A stretch of 64,000 nucleotides of DNA from Syncephalis fuscata (GCA_025786725.1 JAHLTZ010000001.1:744001-808000), one strand, 5' to 3'; positions 1-12,106 are shown, numbered from the stretch's first letter. A program made the numbers and translations. Notes: generated from the sequence alone by a model not told the origin.

Positions 1-478
1 GGTAAATAGAGCAACTACATTATTAAACAGAATTAATAAACTAAATTTTAGACCAAATTGCTTTTTGAGCCTATTTGTATACGGTTTGAGGTACAGTATA
101 TGGATATAACATAAAGAACATAGCAGTTAAACCCACTATTGTAGATAACAAGCCATGGTATTCCTCGGCTATTAGAGATTACCAATATTACACTTGGCAA
201 AATGCTTAATACATTGCAATCAATTGAACAACAATAATAAGAATTAATAAACGTGTTTATCTATATAAATTATACTATATTTATATAGATAAAGCTATTT
301 ACACATACACAACTTTAATAGTAATTTGTGATCATATATATTAATGGTGGCGTTTTTCTATAAAAAATACGTGTAAATGTGTAACTTTTTGTTTTTGCTC
401 TAATTGTCAACATGAGTCACCGAACGAGCATCTGTGTTACGCAATTGGTTCTCGTTCTATTTGTTCTTTTTTGCTCGC
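1..478. other. AT-rich upstream intergenic region
   Basis: No convincing coding potential. The stretch is dominated by A/T runs and stops in all frames. It presumably holds the promoter and 5' leader of the gene starting at 479. Confidence 0.5.
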
Positions 479-2115
479 ATGAGCACTTCAGCATCATTAC
501 CGTCATCTCCACATGACGGCGAGGAAGAGGTGCCAATGCCTACTAGTAGCCACAACACATCAGTCTTGGAACAACAGCCGCGACAGCAAGTATTAACCAC
601 AACGGTAGGCGGCATTTTATAAATATAAAACCATCATACAAGCCTTACATGCCAACTGCCGATAGCTCACCGACTAATCTGACGACATTGCATTTAGGAA
701 TCTGTGATGGCTAACAAGGATATTCCTGAATATGAAGCCATCAAACAGATTATTCTGCGAAAAGAGAAACTGCAAGCCCAATTAAAGAAAGTCTACAAGC
801 AAGTGGCTGAGCTTGAACGGGAATTAGCGGAAATACGCCAGACAGAAACTCCATCGGCCATTGTATCAAATAAAAGAAGAAATGAGGCAATGTAAGTGTA
901 GATTGATACTGATTTAGACTAATCATTATTTAATAAAATTAGCGAGGATGATATACTCAGAAATGAATTGATTAGCAGGAATGATTATGAGCTTTATTGC
1001 GCTATGGCAACAAAAAAACCAAAGAAGAATACGTTAACTCTAAGGTCGCAGTCACTGGAACAATTGTTGGCATCAGAGAAACACTTATCGCTACTAGTGA
1101 AGGAGAATGAGCTTGAATGGGTGAGCAAATAGCCAAAAGAGAATACTGCCAAACTGACTGACTGTGGACATTGATAGGCAAGTGCTATATCTAGGCTGAA
1201 TTTCAGTGTTGTTGAAACGTATTTGGCACCACTAAGAAAGGGTGGTAAGCAATTATAACACAGTATTTAGTGCAATAGATATAACTAACAGCTATCCAGC
1301 TGGAAATAAGAGAGTTTACAAGATGTATGGCCGCACAATAGATAGTAATCTGCCATTTAACGCGCTGATGGAAGTTCATGAAGCAGATAAAACTGTTCTT
1401 AATCTAAACATTCGTGTTAGTTATAAAATGCAGTGTGAAATGAACCAGCACCTGAAACTGTAAGTACAAGGATACAGTAGTGGCAGTATTATTTATAGTT
1501 GTATTCTAGTATAGAAAAAGAGTGTCATTTACTTAAATTCTTTCGTTTGGTAACCGATTACGCAAAATTAAATGTTCAGCGATCCGAGATATTTTACAGC
1601 CTAGCGTGTAAATATGAACAATTCCGAGAACCATCCAAGCAGAAAACTGTATCTAATTCTAGTGAAGATGAAATAAAGAAGGATGATGCGAAACAAGCAG
1701 CTGAGGAAATATTCTTACGGTTTATCGGTCCAGAGTATGAATAATATATTGATTGCTATTTTATCAACTAACGCAGTGCATACTTGTATTATTTTGTAGA
1801 TCTACTTCTCCAGAGCTTGTTTTTATTTGGACAATGCAAGTTGACGACTATGCACATGTCACCCCAAATGTACAATTAGTAGTGCACCTGCCATCACAAG
1901 GTAAGAGCAGACTAATAGTATGCTTTGGCAATCATTGGAACTAACAAGTCATAGTGGTAGATTCAGAGGCAGAATATCGTATGAATTGTATTGTCAAAAA
2001 GTTTTCACGCTTCGTGCACTCTATTGGGCCACATGCCGCCATAGAACAGATGATACGCGCATGCTATATGTCTCCGTTGGATGATTCAATAAATAACATT
2101 GAAGATAGTCTTTAA
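479..2115 (+). CDS. Probable inner-kinetochore subunit, CENP-P/Ctf19-like
   Basis: Eight exons give about 410 aa. Exon 1 (479-604) joins in frame to 698-891, then 943-1120, 1178-1244, 1279-1459, 1510-~1734, ~1800-1901 and ~1953-2115. An acidic, low-complexity N-terminus (to ~residue 45) is followed by a heptad-rich coiled coil (IILRKEKLQAQLKKVYKQVA). The rest is an alpha/beta C-terminal half in which SPELVFIWTMQVDDY and RFVHSIGPHAAIEQMIRACY resemble the tandem RWD region and terminal helix of CENP-P. In the family, CENP-P pairs with CENP-O in the CCAN/COMA complex that links centromeric nucleosomes to the outer kinetochore. The assignment rests on architecture and short motif resemblance, so another RWD kinetochore protein (CENP-O/Mcm21) is possible. 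The intron at 1245-1278 is only 34 nt. The gene is convergent with the next one, 37 bp apart. Confidence 0.45.
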
Positions 2116-2152
2116 TTTAACTTTTGCATTAAAAACATTGTATTTATTGTTG

Positions 2153-2635
2153 TTACTTCGACTTATAAGCAGATGATGTAGTTTTTAAGGTGCGGGGTGT
2201 TATGGCTGGCAAAGTAGGATTTTTTGCCTTATAGTTTTTGACCTTTTGGCCGACATATTCACCCGTTTTCTGGGCAACTACCGCACCAAATCCAGCGCCT
2301 ACAACTTGTGCGTTTGGGCCCATGGTACCAGCAAGTGCGGCTGTTGTAGCCATAATAGTGGTGATACCGGCGGCACCAGCAGCAAATTCCGACGCATTGT
2401 TAATTACGCCCTCCTTGATGCATCGGCCAGTTTCATTGAGCGTTTGACGTATGCCTTTCTTGGGATCGGTCACACTCTTTGTTGTAACAACCGTGTTGGT
2501 AGTTGCTGTTGTGGGCTTTTGACTATTCGACGATGGGCTAATACCGTTAACGGGACGTGACTTAGTGTTATCAATCCAGTGCATCTGGACGATAGTGGCA
2601 ATGGCAATCACTTTAATGGCATCTTTGCAAAGCAT
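2153..2635 (-). CDS. Hypothetical small membrane/secreted protein, glycine-zipper-like
   Basis: Single-exon ORF of 160 aa starting at a clear ATG. The N-terminus (residues 1-20) is hydrophobic and could be a signal peptide or anchor. It is followed by a Ser/Thr/Asn-rich linker (about 28-60), then a Gly/Ala-rich hydrophobic segment (about 85-130, including AAGAAGITTIMATTAALAG and GAGFGAVVAQKTGEYVG) with small residues spaced as in glycine-zipper membrane proteins, and a basic tail. I do not recognise a family. Codon use and length support a real gene. It is tail-to-tail with the CENP-P-like gene. Confidence 0.5.
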   Translation of the reverse strand: MLCKDAIKVIAIATIVQMHWIDNTKSRPVNGISPSSNSQKPTTATTNTVVTTKSVTDPKKGIRQTLNETGRCIKEGVINNASEFAAGAAGITTIMATTAALAGTMGPNAQVVGAGFGAVVAQKTGEYVGQKVKNYKAKNPTLPAITPRTLKTTSSAYKSK

Positions 2636-3585
2636 AATGATAATTAAGCTTGTTTCTGTTGTCCTGCAACGCGATTTATAATTGATAATTAATTTTATAA
2701 AAGAAAACGTGGCCAGCAGTCGTTTTCAAGAACGAAAAAACAAAGTTGAAGTGCGTATTTAAGGTGTGTGTGTGTGTGTGTGTTGATACAAAAATGAGAT
2801 ACTGCTACTTATATTTATATTTGAATTAAAGCACCCATTGTTTTTAAACAACATCCATATACTCCGTTAAGTTTTTCATTGATCCTTCGCACTCATACTA
2901 CATCGCCTTTTTCATTGATCCTTCGCATCCAAACACATCACCTTTTTCATTGATCCTTCGCACTCAGACTACATCGCCTTTCTCATTAGTTCTTCGTATT
3001 CAGACTACGTCGCCTTTTTTTTTCTACGTCGCCTTTTTACTGTCAAGGTTCTCCATGTAATAATTGTAAACTGGTTTTTCAGGTTAGAATACGATATAAT
3101 TATTGGAAAGATAACAGTTTGAGGGGAAACATACGCACATTTTCAAACATAGATATTTCTCTACAACCTGACAAGATTGACAAATCTATCCCTTTGTGCT
3201 AAATAATGTTGAAACAAGGATTATGTTTTACTTCAAATACACCAGTCCCCGGCCATAATGCATCGTGTAATACATTGTTTTATTTAACTAGAGCGTATAC
3301 ATTCTTTATTAGTTATAAATAAAACGTAACCATGTTTTAGTTTATTAGACTGGTTACGCTCTGATGTAATCACATTGCTTTCTAGCAAATAAATATGACA
3401 ACAAACAACATTTTAAATGCTTATAGATATTTTGAAAATATTTGTCATGTTTTAATATGATTATCTCCGAAGGCATAATCCAACGCGAATTGCACACTCT
3501 ACTCAATAGTACTTTGGTTTTATTTTTATTTTCACTATAATCAATTACATATATCGCAAATATCCATTTAATAAGTTTATACAGT
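2636..3585. other. Intergenic region with microsatellite and tandem repeat
   Basis: Contains a (GT)n run near 2766-2782 and the 36-bp tandem repeat described separately. The remainder (3040-3585) is AT-rich with no supported gene. Confidence 0.5.
2866..3036. repeat. Degenerate 36-bp tandem repeat, about 4 copies
   Basis: The unit reads roughly TTTTTCATTGATCCTTCGCA followed by CTCAGACTACATCGCC. Two copies are nearly perfect, one has CATCCAAACACATCACC in its second half, and one is diverged (TTTCTCATTAGTTCTTCG). The array ends in a truncated TTTCTACGTCGCC piece. The repeat lies in non-coding DNA between two minus-strand ORFs. No coding frame is maintained across units. Confidence 0.8.
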
Positions 3586-3852
3586 TTAGGCCGTCTGGCT
3601 ATTAAAAGACTGACACGGTATTAATAGTGATTTATTGTTTTTTTTGCACTTGCGTTCAAGCCTTTTGGATTCCATAACACTTTTGTGCTTTCTTCTCTCG
3701 CCTAAACTGCCCTTTAGTGCACGCCGTCCTTTTTTGTGCTCATCGTAAGACGATATTAAAGCGATCGACGAAGTTGATGATAGCTGATTGCCAGTATCAG
3801 TCCATGCTTTTGGAATTAGTTGTTTAGTCAAGCCATCAAGCAATTTGGCCAT
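3586..3852 (-). CDS. Hypothetical small basic protein
   Basis: ORF of 88 aa from the ATG at 3852 (MAKLLDGLTKQLIPKAW). The C-terminal half is strongly basic (KKGRRALKGSLGERRKHK, then KRLERKCKKNNK), like a nucleolar or nuclear localisation region. No domain is recognised. It is single exon, isolated and flanked by AT-rich DNA. GC content and codon use are higher than the surroundings, which favours a real gene. Confidence 0.4.
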   Translation of the reverse strand: MAKLLDGLTKQLIPKAWTDTGNQLSSTSSIALISSYDEHKKGRRALKGSLGERRKHKSVMESKRLERKCKKNNKSLLIPCQSFNSQTA

Positions 3853-5610
3853 TAACACGCGTGTGTATATTGACCACTAATACAAAATAGTTGGGCAAAT
3901 ATTCGGTTAATGCTTTCTAATTGTTGAATCAAAATAAACCATCAGTATATTAATAATTACTTTATTAATATAATCAAAACAAGGCATGTTTTTATTATTG
4001 TAAGTTTGCATAATTGAATAACATGGCTAGTGGCAGGTTTACTGGTAGCATGATGATACTATCAATTAAATATAAATAAATGGGACATTGGCTAAAATTT
4101 GATGTATAATCGGGCTAAACAATCGTCGAATAGCCGTGCTTTTTTGTCAAATGTGCACTTAGAATATATTGGAATAGTAGCTTAATTACAACACTAATGC
4201 CAACGTCTTGAACTATCGGTTATTTTATGTTTTATAAATAAATATATAATACATCATGGAATTAGTGTAAAGTTGAAATCATGTAATTTTACTTACAACC
4301 TATTGGCACAGATTATTGAATAACACGCGGTGATCCCATACATTTAGTATATAGCTAGCTGATATACAATGCTACTTACGAACTATCAATGCAATTTTTA
4401 AACATACACAATGCATTGCATATATTCATTATATAACTAGTTAATATACAATAGCATTTACTTCCTGCTAATACAATTTATTAAATATGTTTAGTCCATA
4501 TCTAGTTGGTGTACAATACCACTTGCCCTCTATCAGCACAAGTTATTAAGAATGTATAATTAATATTGTAAAGCAATGCATATCCAATCAATATATGGGA
4601 TTGCTTACGATCTAATAATATCAATTTGGCAATGCAAATAGTATTTAATTGGCAAAATAATCAATTATTATAATTGCAACCTACTAAAACGGGTTAGAAC
4701 CGGCTTAGCATCCACTATAATCATATTGGCTACAAAGCCACGACGAGAGTGCAGACGACAGCAATAGAAAGCTTTATGGTGGTATAGATTTGCCAAAACC
4801 AACAAGTAGAATAGACAATAGAGTGTAGTAGTATAGGTAAATAGCACTGATTATTGAATAGAAAGTAGAGTGTAGCGATAATACCACCGGATATTTGCGT
4901 ACATTTAGTGGATTATTTAAGTATATGGTTATGATGGGTGCAAGAATGTTGTATCTTACAGATTATACCATTGATGTACAGTGTGAACCAATAGCTATTC
5001 ATTCATATAATGACTTGAAACACATGTATACAGACGTATTGATTGTATGATGATATGCAGTCAGATCATTGCTTCAGCCTATTCGGCATTTACATAAAAT
5101 AATCATTGCAACTACTCATATTTCATATTCAATTATCATTCTGATTCATATTATTGGTTTATATTGCGCACCAATGATATACTTTATATTGCAAATTATT
5201 TTGACATTCATATTTATATACTTAAATATTTTATATTTTATGCCAAGCTATTAGTAATACCCACTTTGTATTACCATTATCCGCACTTTCTTCATAGATT
5301 TTGTGGCTATTATAGCCATTATAGGTACTGTACTAAATTAGATCCGTTTTAATATGCTATAAATATGATAGATATAAAAACTGGTATACTTAATAACATT
5401 GCGTTTAATTAACAATAATACTTATATAATATGCTATAATGGCTTTTTATGTGGATATTTATCCTTAACCGTAAAAATACATCATTTTAAAGTTAAAAAA
5501 TGTAAACCGACAGTAACGGCCGTTCAGAAATAAGCTTTTAGCATTAATTATGCAAAAAATAGTTTAAAATAGCAAAAAAAGAACCAGCACAATGAGTACT
5601 GCTAGGATTT
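3853..5610. other. AT-rich gene desert
   Basis: About 1.7 kb of strongly AT-rich sequence. The only ORFs are short, hydrophobic, Ile/Tyr-rich translations of AT-rich DNA (for example 5069-5352), which I do not accept as genes. Confidence 0.5.
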
Positions 5611-5692
5611 GGTTGCTGCGAGGTTCGAACTCGCGCCTCATCACTGAGAACAGTTCTTAAGACTGTCGCCTTAACCACTCGGCCAAGCAACC
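5611..5692 (-). tRNA. tRNA-Leu (anticodon UAA)
   Basis: On the minus strand the gene begins GGTTGCTTGGCCGAGTGG and ends AGCAACC, giving a 7-bp acceptor stem (GGTTGCT/AGCAACC). The anticodon arm ACAGT-CTTAAGA-ACTGT presents TAA. A long class II variable arm (CTCA/TGAG) and a T-arm GCGAG-TTCGAAC-CTCGC complete the Leu-type cloverleaf. Box A (TGGCCGAGTGG) and box B (GTTCGAACC) are intact. There is no intron and no encoded CCA. A T-rich Pol III terminator lies downstream on the minus strand (A-run at about 5572-5581 on the plus strand). Confidence 0.95.
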
Positions 5693-7221
5693 AAAACTTT
5701 TAGTTAAAGCGTTTTATAATATTTGTTCTAAAATTCAAAATATATTTGATAATTAAATAGAAAATGATAGAATATGCCTGAATAAAAGCTATAGATACAT
5801 TAATTAATTTGGTTATAAAAAAGACATGTTATTTACAACGGAAATTGGAATAAATACTAATTAATTTATTAATAATAATATGTGTAGTAATTAATTGAAT
5901 TATTAAATAATAATAAATATTTTATTAGCTACTACCATTAATTTTAACGTTATTGTTTATGCTGACAGGCTATATTAGCATAAGTTATAGTATATTAAAC
6001 TGGGAATAATGACTTTATTTGGTATACATGTATTGTGTATACAGCCAGTTTTTGTTTATAAACCTATTTATCTATCCAACCACATTATTAATATTCACAG
6101 CACATCTATTGTTACTGAAATATTCAACTATAATCATTTATCTAAATAAGCGATTACGGTTGAAGTAATAAGCAGGTTATTTATGTCGTTCAATTTAGTT
6201 AAATAAAACGATGGTTTATTTATTTGTGTTATTTGCAACGCACACAACACATATCATACAATATAAACTTTATAAATTTGCTTTATTCAAAATTGTTATC
6301 AATTTGACTTTAGCTTTATCATTAATATACTCGTTATTATTTATTAATATTGCTTTGTACCAGACTATACCTTGATAATTATGTTATACTAAAAGCCGAT
6401 GTTTGTCTATTGCTAACGTTATTTAATATAGATTTAGATTTAATTAATTTAAATTGCTTTCATTCAAACTATAGCTTTAAAAACTTTATTTTATCATTGT
6501 TTATGTTTCATCATTATATATGATTCTAATACACACTATTATGTCGTCTACTAATTATAAACTATTAATAAAAGTTACCTGCCTATTATTAATTGTATCT
6601 GTTGTAGATTGCAATTTATTTAATTTATATTCCTGTCATACATACTATAACAACAACTCCAATACTAATATACATGCACTTATTCATAGCGTTTTACAAT
6701 ATTTTATGTTTATCAAATACGCTTTATTATTAAAAAGGAAAGAAAACTAAAATTATAGTTTATAATTTAAAAAGTGACTTATTTATCAGCTATTATACAC
6801 CACAATATTGTTGTATTTATTTATTTAAATTTATACCTAGCATGGATATTAAAATAATTATTGGATCAGATTATGATCATTGCTAGGGATATTATTCAAT
6901 GTGAATTGCATACTTGGTCTGATGTCTTTTTAATTTTAATTTGTAATTTATAATTAAAGATGTAGCTGTAAAACGTATTTTTTGCGTTTTGTTGTATTCT
7001 GCGTCTTTATTACTATAGAATGTGATAGCTCAAACATATATTATACTCTTTTGGGCAGTATATGTATTTATTCTATTCATTTTCATTTGACTATAAACTA
7101 ATGTACTGGCACAACTAGTATAACTTACAATAATAAATACTATAGTTGGTACAAATAATTACTTGCAAATAGCAGCAAATGCAGTTAACGTTATTGTTTA
7201 TTTTTTAGTGTGTTCTTTTCT
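5693..7221. other. AT-rich intergenic region
   Basis: Stop-rich, with poly-A/T stretches. An ORF at 6541-6750 could encode a short hydrophobic peptide with a signal-like start (MSSTNYKLLIKVTCLLLIVS), but base composition alone could produce it. I treat the whole stretch as non-coding. Confidence 0.45.
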
Positions 7222-8648
7222 CTATATCCATGGTGCAGGTAATGTGTCTCCTTTTAAAATTTGCTGGGGCGTCCAACGGAGTTTTGGGTTGATTATAAAT
7301 GCCTTTTCTAAGTTGGGATAAAAGCTAAGGGTGATTTGCTTGTATTCAGCTTGAGAATCAAGTCCATTAAACTTTGCAGGAACTTGATCATCCGTTCCAC
7401 TGTTGTATAACTCTTTCAACTCAATATAATACTCTTGGTCGCTCTTATAAAACCATTGATTATTAACATTTTTCAATCCAAATGGAGTGATGTTATAGTA
7501 GAAATCGAATAGAGTGCAGATGGCGCTCCAAGAATCGCCTTTACGTAAGTCGTACTTTGTAGCAACGACACTCTCTGGGGCATAATAACCATGGGTACCA
7601 CCTTTAGGATTATCGGGTTTTGGTCCGTATCTATCTAAAGGCTGCATAACTGATGCAAGATCCATATCAATAATGGTAAGTTTGATTCGGTTAATATCGG
7701 TCAAATCAACCATAATATTATCCGGTTTGATATCATTGTGGGCTAATCTGGCCTCATGCATAAATGCAAGTCCTAATTTAAATGCTGTTAATACCAATAA
7801 GTATTGGTAATTACTATAATGCGTTACCTTGTAGTAGCTGATAAGAAAATAAGCTTATAAGAGCTACTCTCATACCCTTAGGTGCATTGGAATAGAATAT
7901 CGTGCTCATAAACTCACGCAGATCCATTTGACCGCCCAAAGAAAGTACAATACATAAAGCATTGTTATATTTAAAATCAGCCAGCTTACTGATGACATGA
8001 TTACGACCGAGATGCGTTTTCAATTTTTCATTATAGGTAGCCAGTTGCTACAAAATATGTTAGTATATAGTGCTATACAATGTTGAATGCTTACATTAAA
8101 TGCAATAAGCTCAGACTCGGCTCTTTCAATCTCGGTAGAGCACTTGAGAAAGGCGCTTTGCTTATTCTCAAACTTTACAAAGGCTGTATGTAAATGACCT
8201 TCCTTGATTGGGCGCCATGTCGTGCCTGTAACTATCCCATTGAGAAAAGTGGGAGTAGGTGGCATCTGATTTGGCGCATTCGAAGTCTGCTGGCGGATCA
8301 TATGAGCGAACGCAGTATCTTGGCCAGGTATTATAGGAGCGGCGCTCCAGACAAAATTGCCACCATCTCTTGGTACTTTGGAGGGCGTCATAGGAAGTGG
8401 TTTATTGTTTCTTTGGCGTTCTAGCGCAGCTGCTTGCATTTCCATTAAAATCTTTTTATGGGCCGGTTGCATTCTACTAAGATCCATATAATCTATACCA
8501 GGCAAGTCAGACATTATTGATGAGTATTGATACATAATAGTAATTTAATGGCAGTATAATCACCTCTTGCAGGGACGGCTTCTACATGACTGATGGTGGT
8601 AGCAGCAAGCAGACAACACACTGCTGCAAATGGAACGTAAGAGCGCAT
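7222..8648 (-). CDS. Secreted protein-kinase-like protein (non-RD)
   Basis: Four exons (8648-8564, 8492-8095, 8047-7828, 7784-7222) splice cleanly to about 421 aa. Exon 1 encodes a classical signal peptide (MRSYVPFAAVCCLLAATTIS, cleavage near residue 24). A Pro/Gln-rich linker follows. The kinase-like fold then shows a degenerate glycine loop (~residues 125-135), a VAIK-type Lys in SAFLKCST (~145), a helix C Glu in EIERAESEL, a catalytic loop HNDIKPDNIM (~250; HND replaces HRD), a DMD in place of DFG (~274), and GTHGYYAPE ending the activation segment. Lys, Asp, Asn and metal Asp are all retained, so catalysis is possible. Targeting to the secretory pathway is inferred from the signal peptide. 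Substrate and role are unknown. Confidence 0.75.
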
Positions 8649-9968
8649 ATCTAAAAAATTTGTAAACGTAAAGGTAGTGTTTTTATCAAAAAAACGTAAG
8701 AAGAAAAGATAGAAGTCAAATGTATTGTATAGAGAATAACACTGATAAAAGCTAATTATGTGTTGTATTTATAGCTTCATTGCCAATTCGCGTGTTAGTA
8801 TTGTATACTTAAAATGGAAGTTAAAAAGAATTTCTAGAACAATTAGCATTTCAGCAAATACATTTTTTATTTTACTTTTATAGAAACGCCATGGTTTAAT
8901 AAAACATAAGGGGTTTGCCAAAAAACGTGGTTTTAAAATCCCAAATTAAAATAATTTATATGGCATCAGCTGAGTTTACGGAATTTAAATAAATAATAAT
9001 ATTTTATTTGGTCGATTGTAGCTATTGTGAGTTTGTGTAGAAATTATAATAATCAAAATAATATTTACCGGCAAATAACAATATATTTTATTCTTTATAT
9101 TGCCTCAATATTTTTAGCGATAGGAGTAGGATATGCACAATAAAAATAAAAAATTTATACATGGAAATAGAACATCAGACCAAATATGGAAATAAACTGA
9201 AAATCGAAAAAGACATTATTTGTTATTTGAAGGCGTGAAACAATGCTTTATTCGTCTTGTGCAATATTGTTCATGCTTTTCATTATATTGACGCAAGCCT
9301 TTCAAATATTGAGTTTAATTGTCATATATTTACGTGGGCTGATCTAAAAGTAGTATACGTAATTGATCAATCCATGTTAATTTATATATCAATAAATGTA
9401 TACTACATGTCATTTAACATTATTATGCAATTTGGTTTTAATAATAGCTATTAGTTATTTAATACGATTTAAGAATTAATGATCACAATTGGTAACATTT
9501 ATTTATTGAGCATGTGACTGGTTGATGAATGGCATTAAAAATCAAGCTAATCATTAGCATAGATTTATTTTTAATAATTTACAATACTTACTGCTCAGTT
9601 CTATGTTCAGTAGAATGAATGGTACTAAGTGTAGCCATTTGAGCGCTACTACTACTGATGTCATATTATTAGTTTGTGCGACTAAACTATTACACAATCA
9701 ATTTTCGCCTGTTATCTGAATCTTACTGCTCTTTACTCCGCTGCTGCTGCTTTCGCAATTATTATAGCATATAAAATAGCTAAGCATGTGATGCCTGTTT
9801 CATTTATGCATTTTCAGCTTCCGTGTTTGCTTTTATAGATTGAATTTAGAACAAGACAGTATTGCAAAGTAGATTGTCGTCATTTTGCCAAATAGAGTTT
9901 ATTTTTTAATCGCATTTATACGGCTGAAACATCAGGTTGCGGACAATAAATGTATGAAATGTATTTAT
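8649..9968. other. AT-rich intergenic region
   Basis: Lies upstream of the secreted kinase gene and downstream of PRP3. Only short AT-driven ORFs occur (for example 9257-9454). No gene is supported. Confidence 0.5.
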
Positions 9969-12106
9969 TTAGACAAGTTGATTCGAGTCCGCAATAATAT
10001 CCTCTTCTTGGATATTTCGGGCAATATCCCAGTAGTGATCTGCTCGATGGTGTGTAAGGAATTCCTTTGCCGCTCCTTCTGTTGGACAACGGCGGAAGCG
10101 AAATGTTCTAAATGTCCTTCCTTTTGTCTCGCCTTCCCAAGCCAGTATGCATCTGTTTATCGATTGTTTACCGTCCGATACGTCGTCTGTATCCATCCCA
10201 GTCTCGTTACCATTCTCTGCTTCAACTTCGTTCTCGTCTTCATTCTCCAGATCACTCCATTTGATTCGCCGCAACATTAGCTTTTTATATGTTCGAATAC
10301 TTTTGGGCCGCCTTCAACAATAACCACGCTAAACCGACTGCTAATGATGGCCGCACCTGTAAGTCCCAATTGAATAGCATTCGTCTCGACCTTAAACTTT
10401 TTTGTGGATGGGTAAGATTGTTAATCCTAGCCAAACAGTTTGTCAGTTCTATTTATTTGTTTAGCATATTTATAATGACAACTACCGAAATACCATGGCT
10501 TGAATGCCTTTGGCGGCATCTTCATCCAATTTACGCTGCCGTTTATCACGTCGTTCTTCGTCCGTCAGTTTACGCTCTTCGTTTGCCTTCATGTGGGCAA
10601 CCTGTCGCTTTTAACCTCATTGCGTACATATGCCTCCATTTTCGTTGGATCTTGAATGGCCTCATTACCCAATACACGCATCAAATTGCTCATTTTAACT
10701 ACACAATTGTGATAAATAATTAATAGTTGCCAACTAAAATATTAATTATATTACTTTAGGTGGTTCAGGCGGTAAAAGACCCAGTCGAATCTTGTCTTGT
10801 TTGTCCTTAAGTACTTCCATTCGTTGTTGTCGACGTAACTTCTTTTGTTCCTGCATCTTCTTGTTAGTGCCCAGTAGTCGTTACTTATAGTGTGTTAGCA
10901 CTCACTTTAGTAGTTAGCATTAAAGGCCGCGGAGCAACTGGCTTCAAGTCTTGTGGACCTGGAATAGGTACTGGATGCTGAACATATTGCGTAATAGCCG
11001 ATCCTTCACCCGCCAGTAATAGCTGTCCTAGACCGACATCGTCGTAAGTACGGTTGATTAACAGTGGCTCATCCCACCATTCAACATCTGGGGGCGGATC
11101 ACCCTGTATATTAATGAGTAGTTTAGTTTATAAATTGTTACTATGAGATGGCTATAACCTACGCGAATTTGCTTATCTGTAGCAATATCCAGTTCCATCT
11201 CCATGCCAGCCTTTTCTGCGCTTGCTGCAATTTCTTTGCGTAGTCGTTCGAGTTGTGCCTATACAGCATAGCTAGTTAGATATTACAATAAAATGTTGAT
11301 GTTTTGTAATATATTACTAACCTGCGCACGCATCTTATCCGCTTGTCGAACAAATGTGCCCTGTCCAACAAAGTTAAACTGTCGTCGACCTCGATGTTTG
11401 GCACCAGCTGCTGCGAGATTTGGATCATAGTGCGGATTTTTATTTGGGTCAGAGAAATCGGCAGGTGCATCCAATAAGCGGATTTCTTTTTTAAGTTCTT
11501 TTCCTCGCTGGTTGGCCTACAATCATAATGGTCACTGTGTAAATTATTTACAGTTTAATAAATAGCTGTAAATACCTTGATGGTGGCAAAACCTGCTTTG
11601 GGCACATTGCCTTGCAATGGATGCAATCGCTTTGATGAACTGGAGGCACTTGACGCACCCGTAAGATGTTCAATCGATGGATGTGCTGGTGCAGCAAGTC
11701 CGCCTCGTTTTTCTGCCAATCGTGCTGAATACTATTATTTATAACATAGTCAGTGTTTATGCCTATTCATCTATCTATTTATTAATACCATTGAAGCCTG
11801 AGGTGCATGGGTAGTTGATACTCGTGATCGCTGTTTAGCGTCGGTTGTTCTAGTCGTTGCTGTAGCATTTGTTGCTACTCCCGTCATAGGACTGGGTCGC
11901 TGACCAGCACTTGGTCCTACGGGTGTAGAGACAGACGCATTGGCTTGTTGCATACGCTGCATGCGCTGCAACCGCTCTGCCACTTCGCGGCGCTTACTCT
12001 CTATAAGCGCCTGAATCTGATCAAATACAAGTTTTAGAATCTACACATACATATGTCTCCTTCTAATTCAGCCTACCTGAGCCGGATCAGGTGGTGGGTT
12101 TGCCAT
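9969..12106 (-). CDS. PRP3: U4/U6 snRNP splicing factor Prp3 (frame broken)
   Basis: At least nine exons starting [10 protein letters not shown]. The order follows the family: an N-terminal basic helical segment, a central region ([42 protein letters not shown]), the PRP3 domain ([42 protein letters not shown]) and a C-terminal DUF1115 domain ([34 protein letters not shown]). Prp3 binds U4/U6 RNA with Prp4 in the tri-snRNP. Three positions lose frame as if one base were absent: the splice donor near 10754 (exon phase does not match the next exon), a TTTT run at 10609-10612 and a TTTT run at 10301-10304. Conserved protein continues in the next frame each time, so identity is certain although the reading frame is not continuous. 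Confidence 0.9.

Noticed and set aside
5069-5352. Short hydrophobic ORFs in the AT-rich desert
   Set aside because: Ile/Tyr/Phe-rich composition is what random AT-rich DNA encodes, with no supporting signal.
10289-10723. 144-aa open frame on the plus strand
   Set aside because: It is antisense to PRP3 exons whose protein is clearly conserved, and it has no domain.
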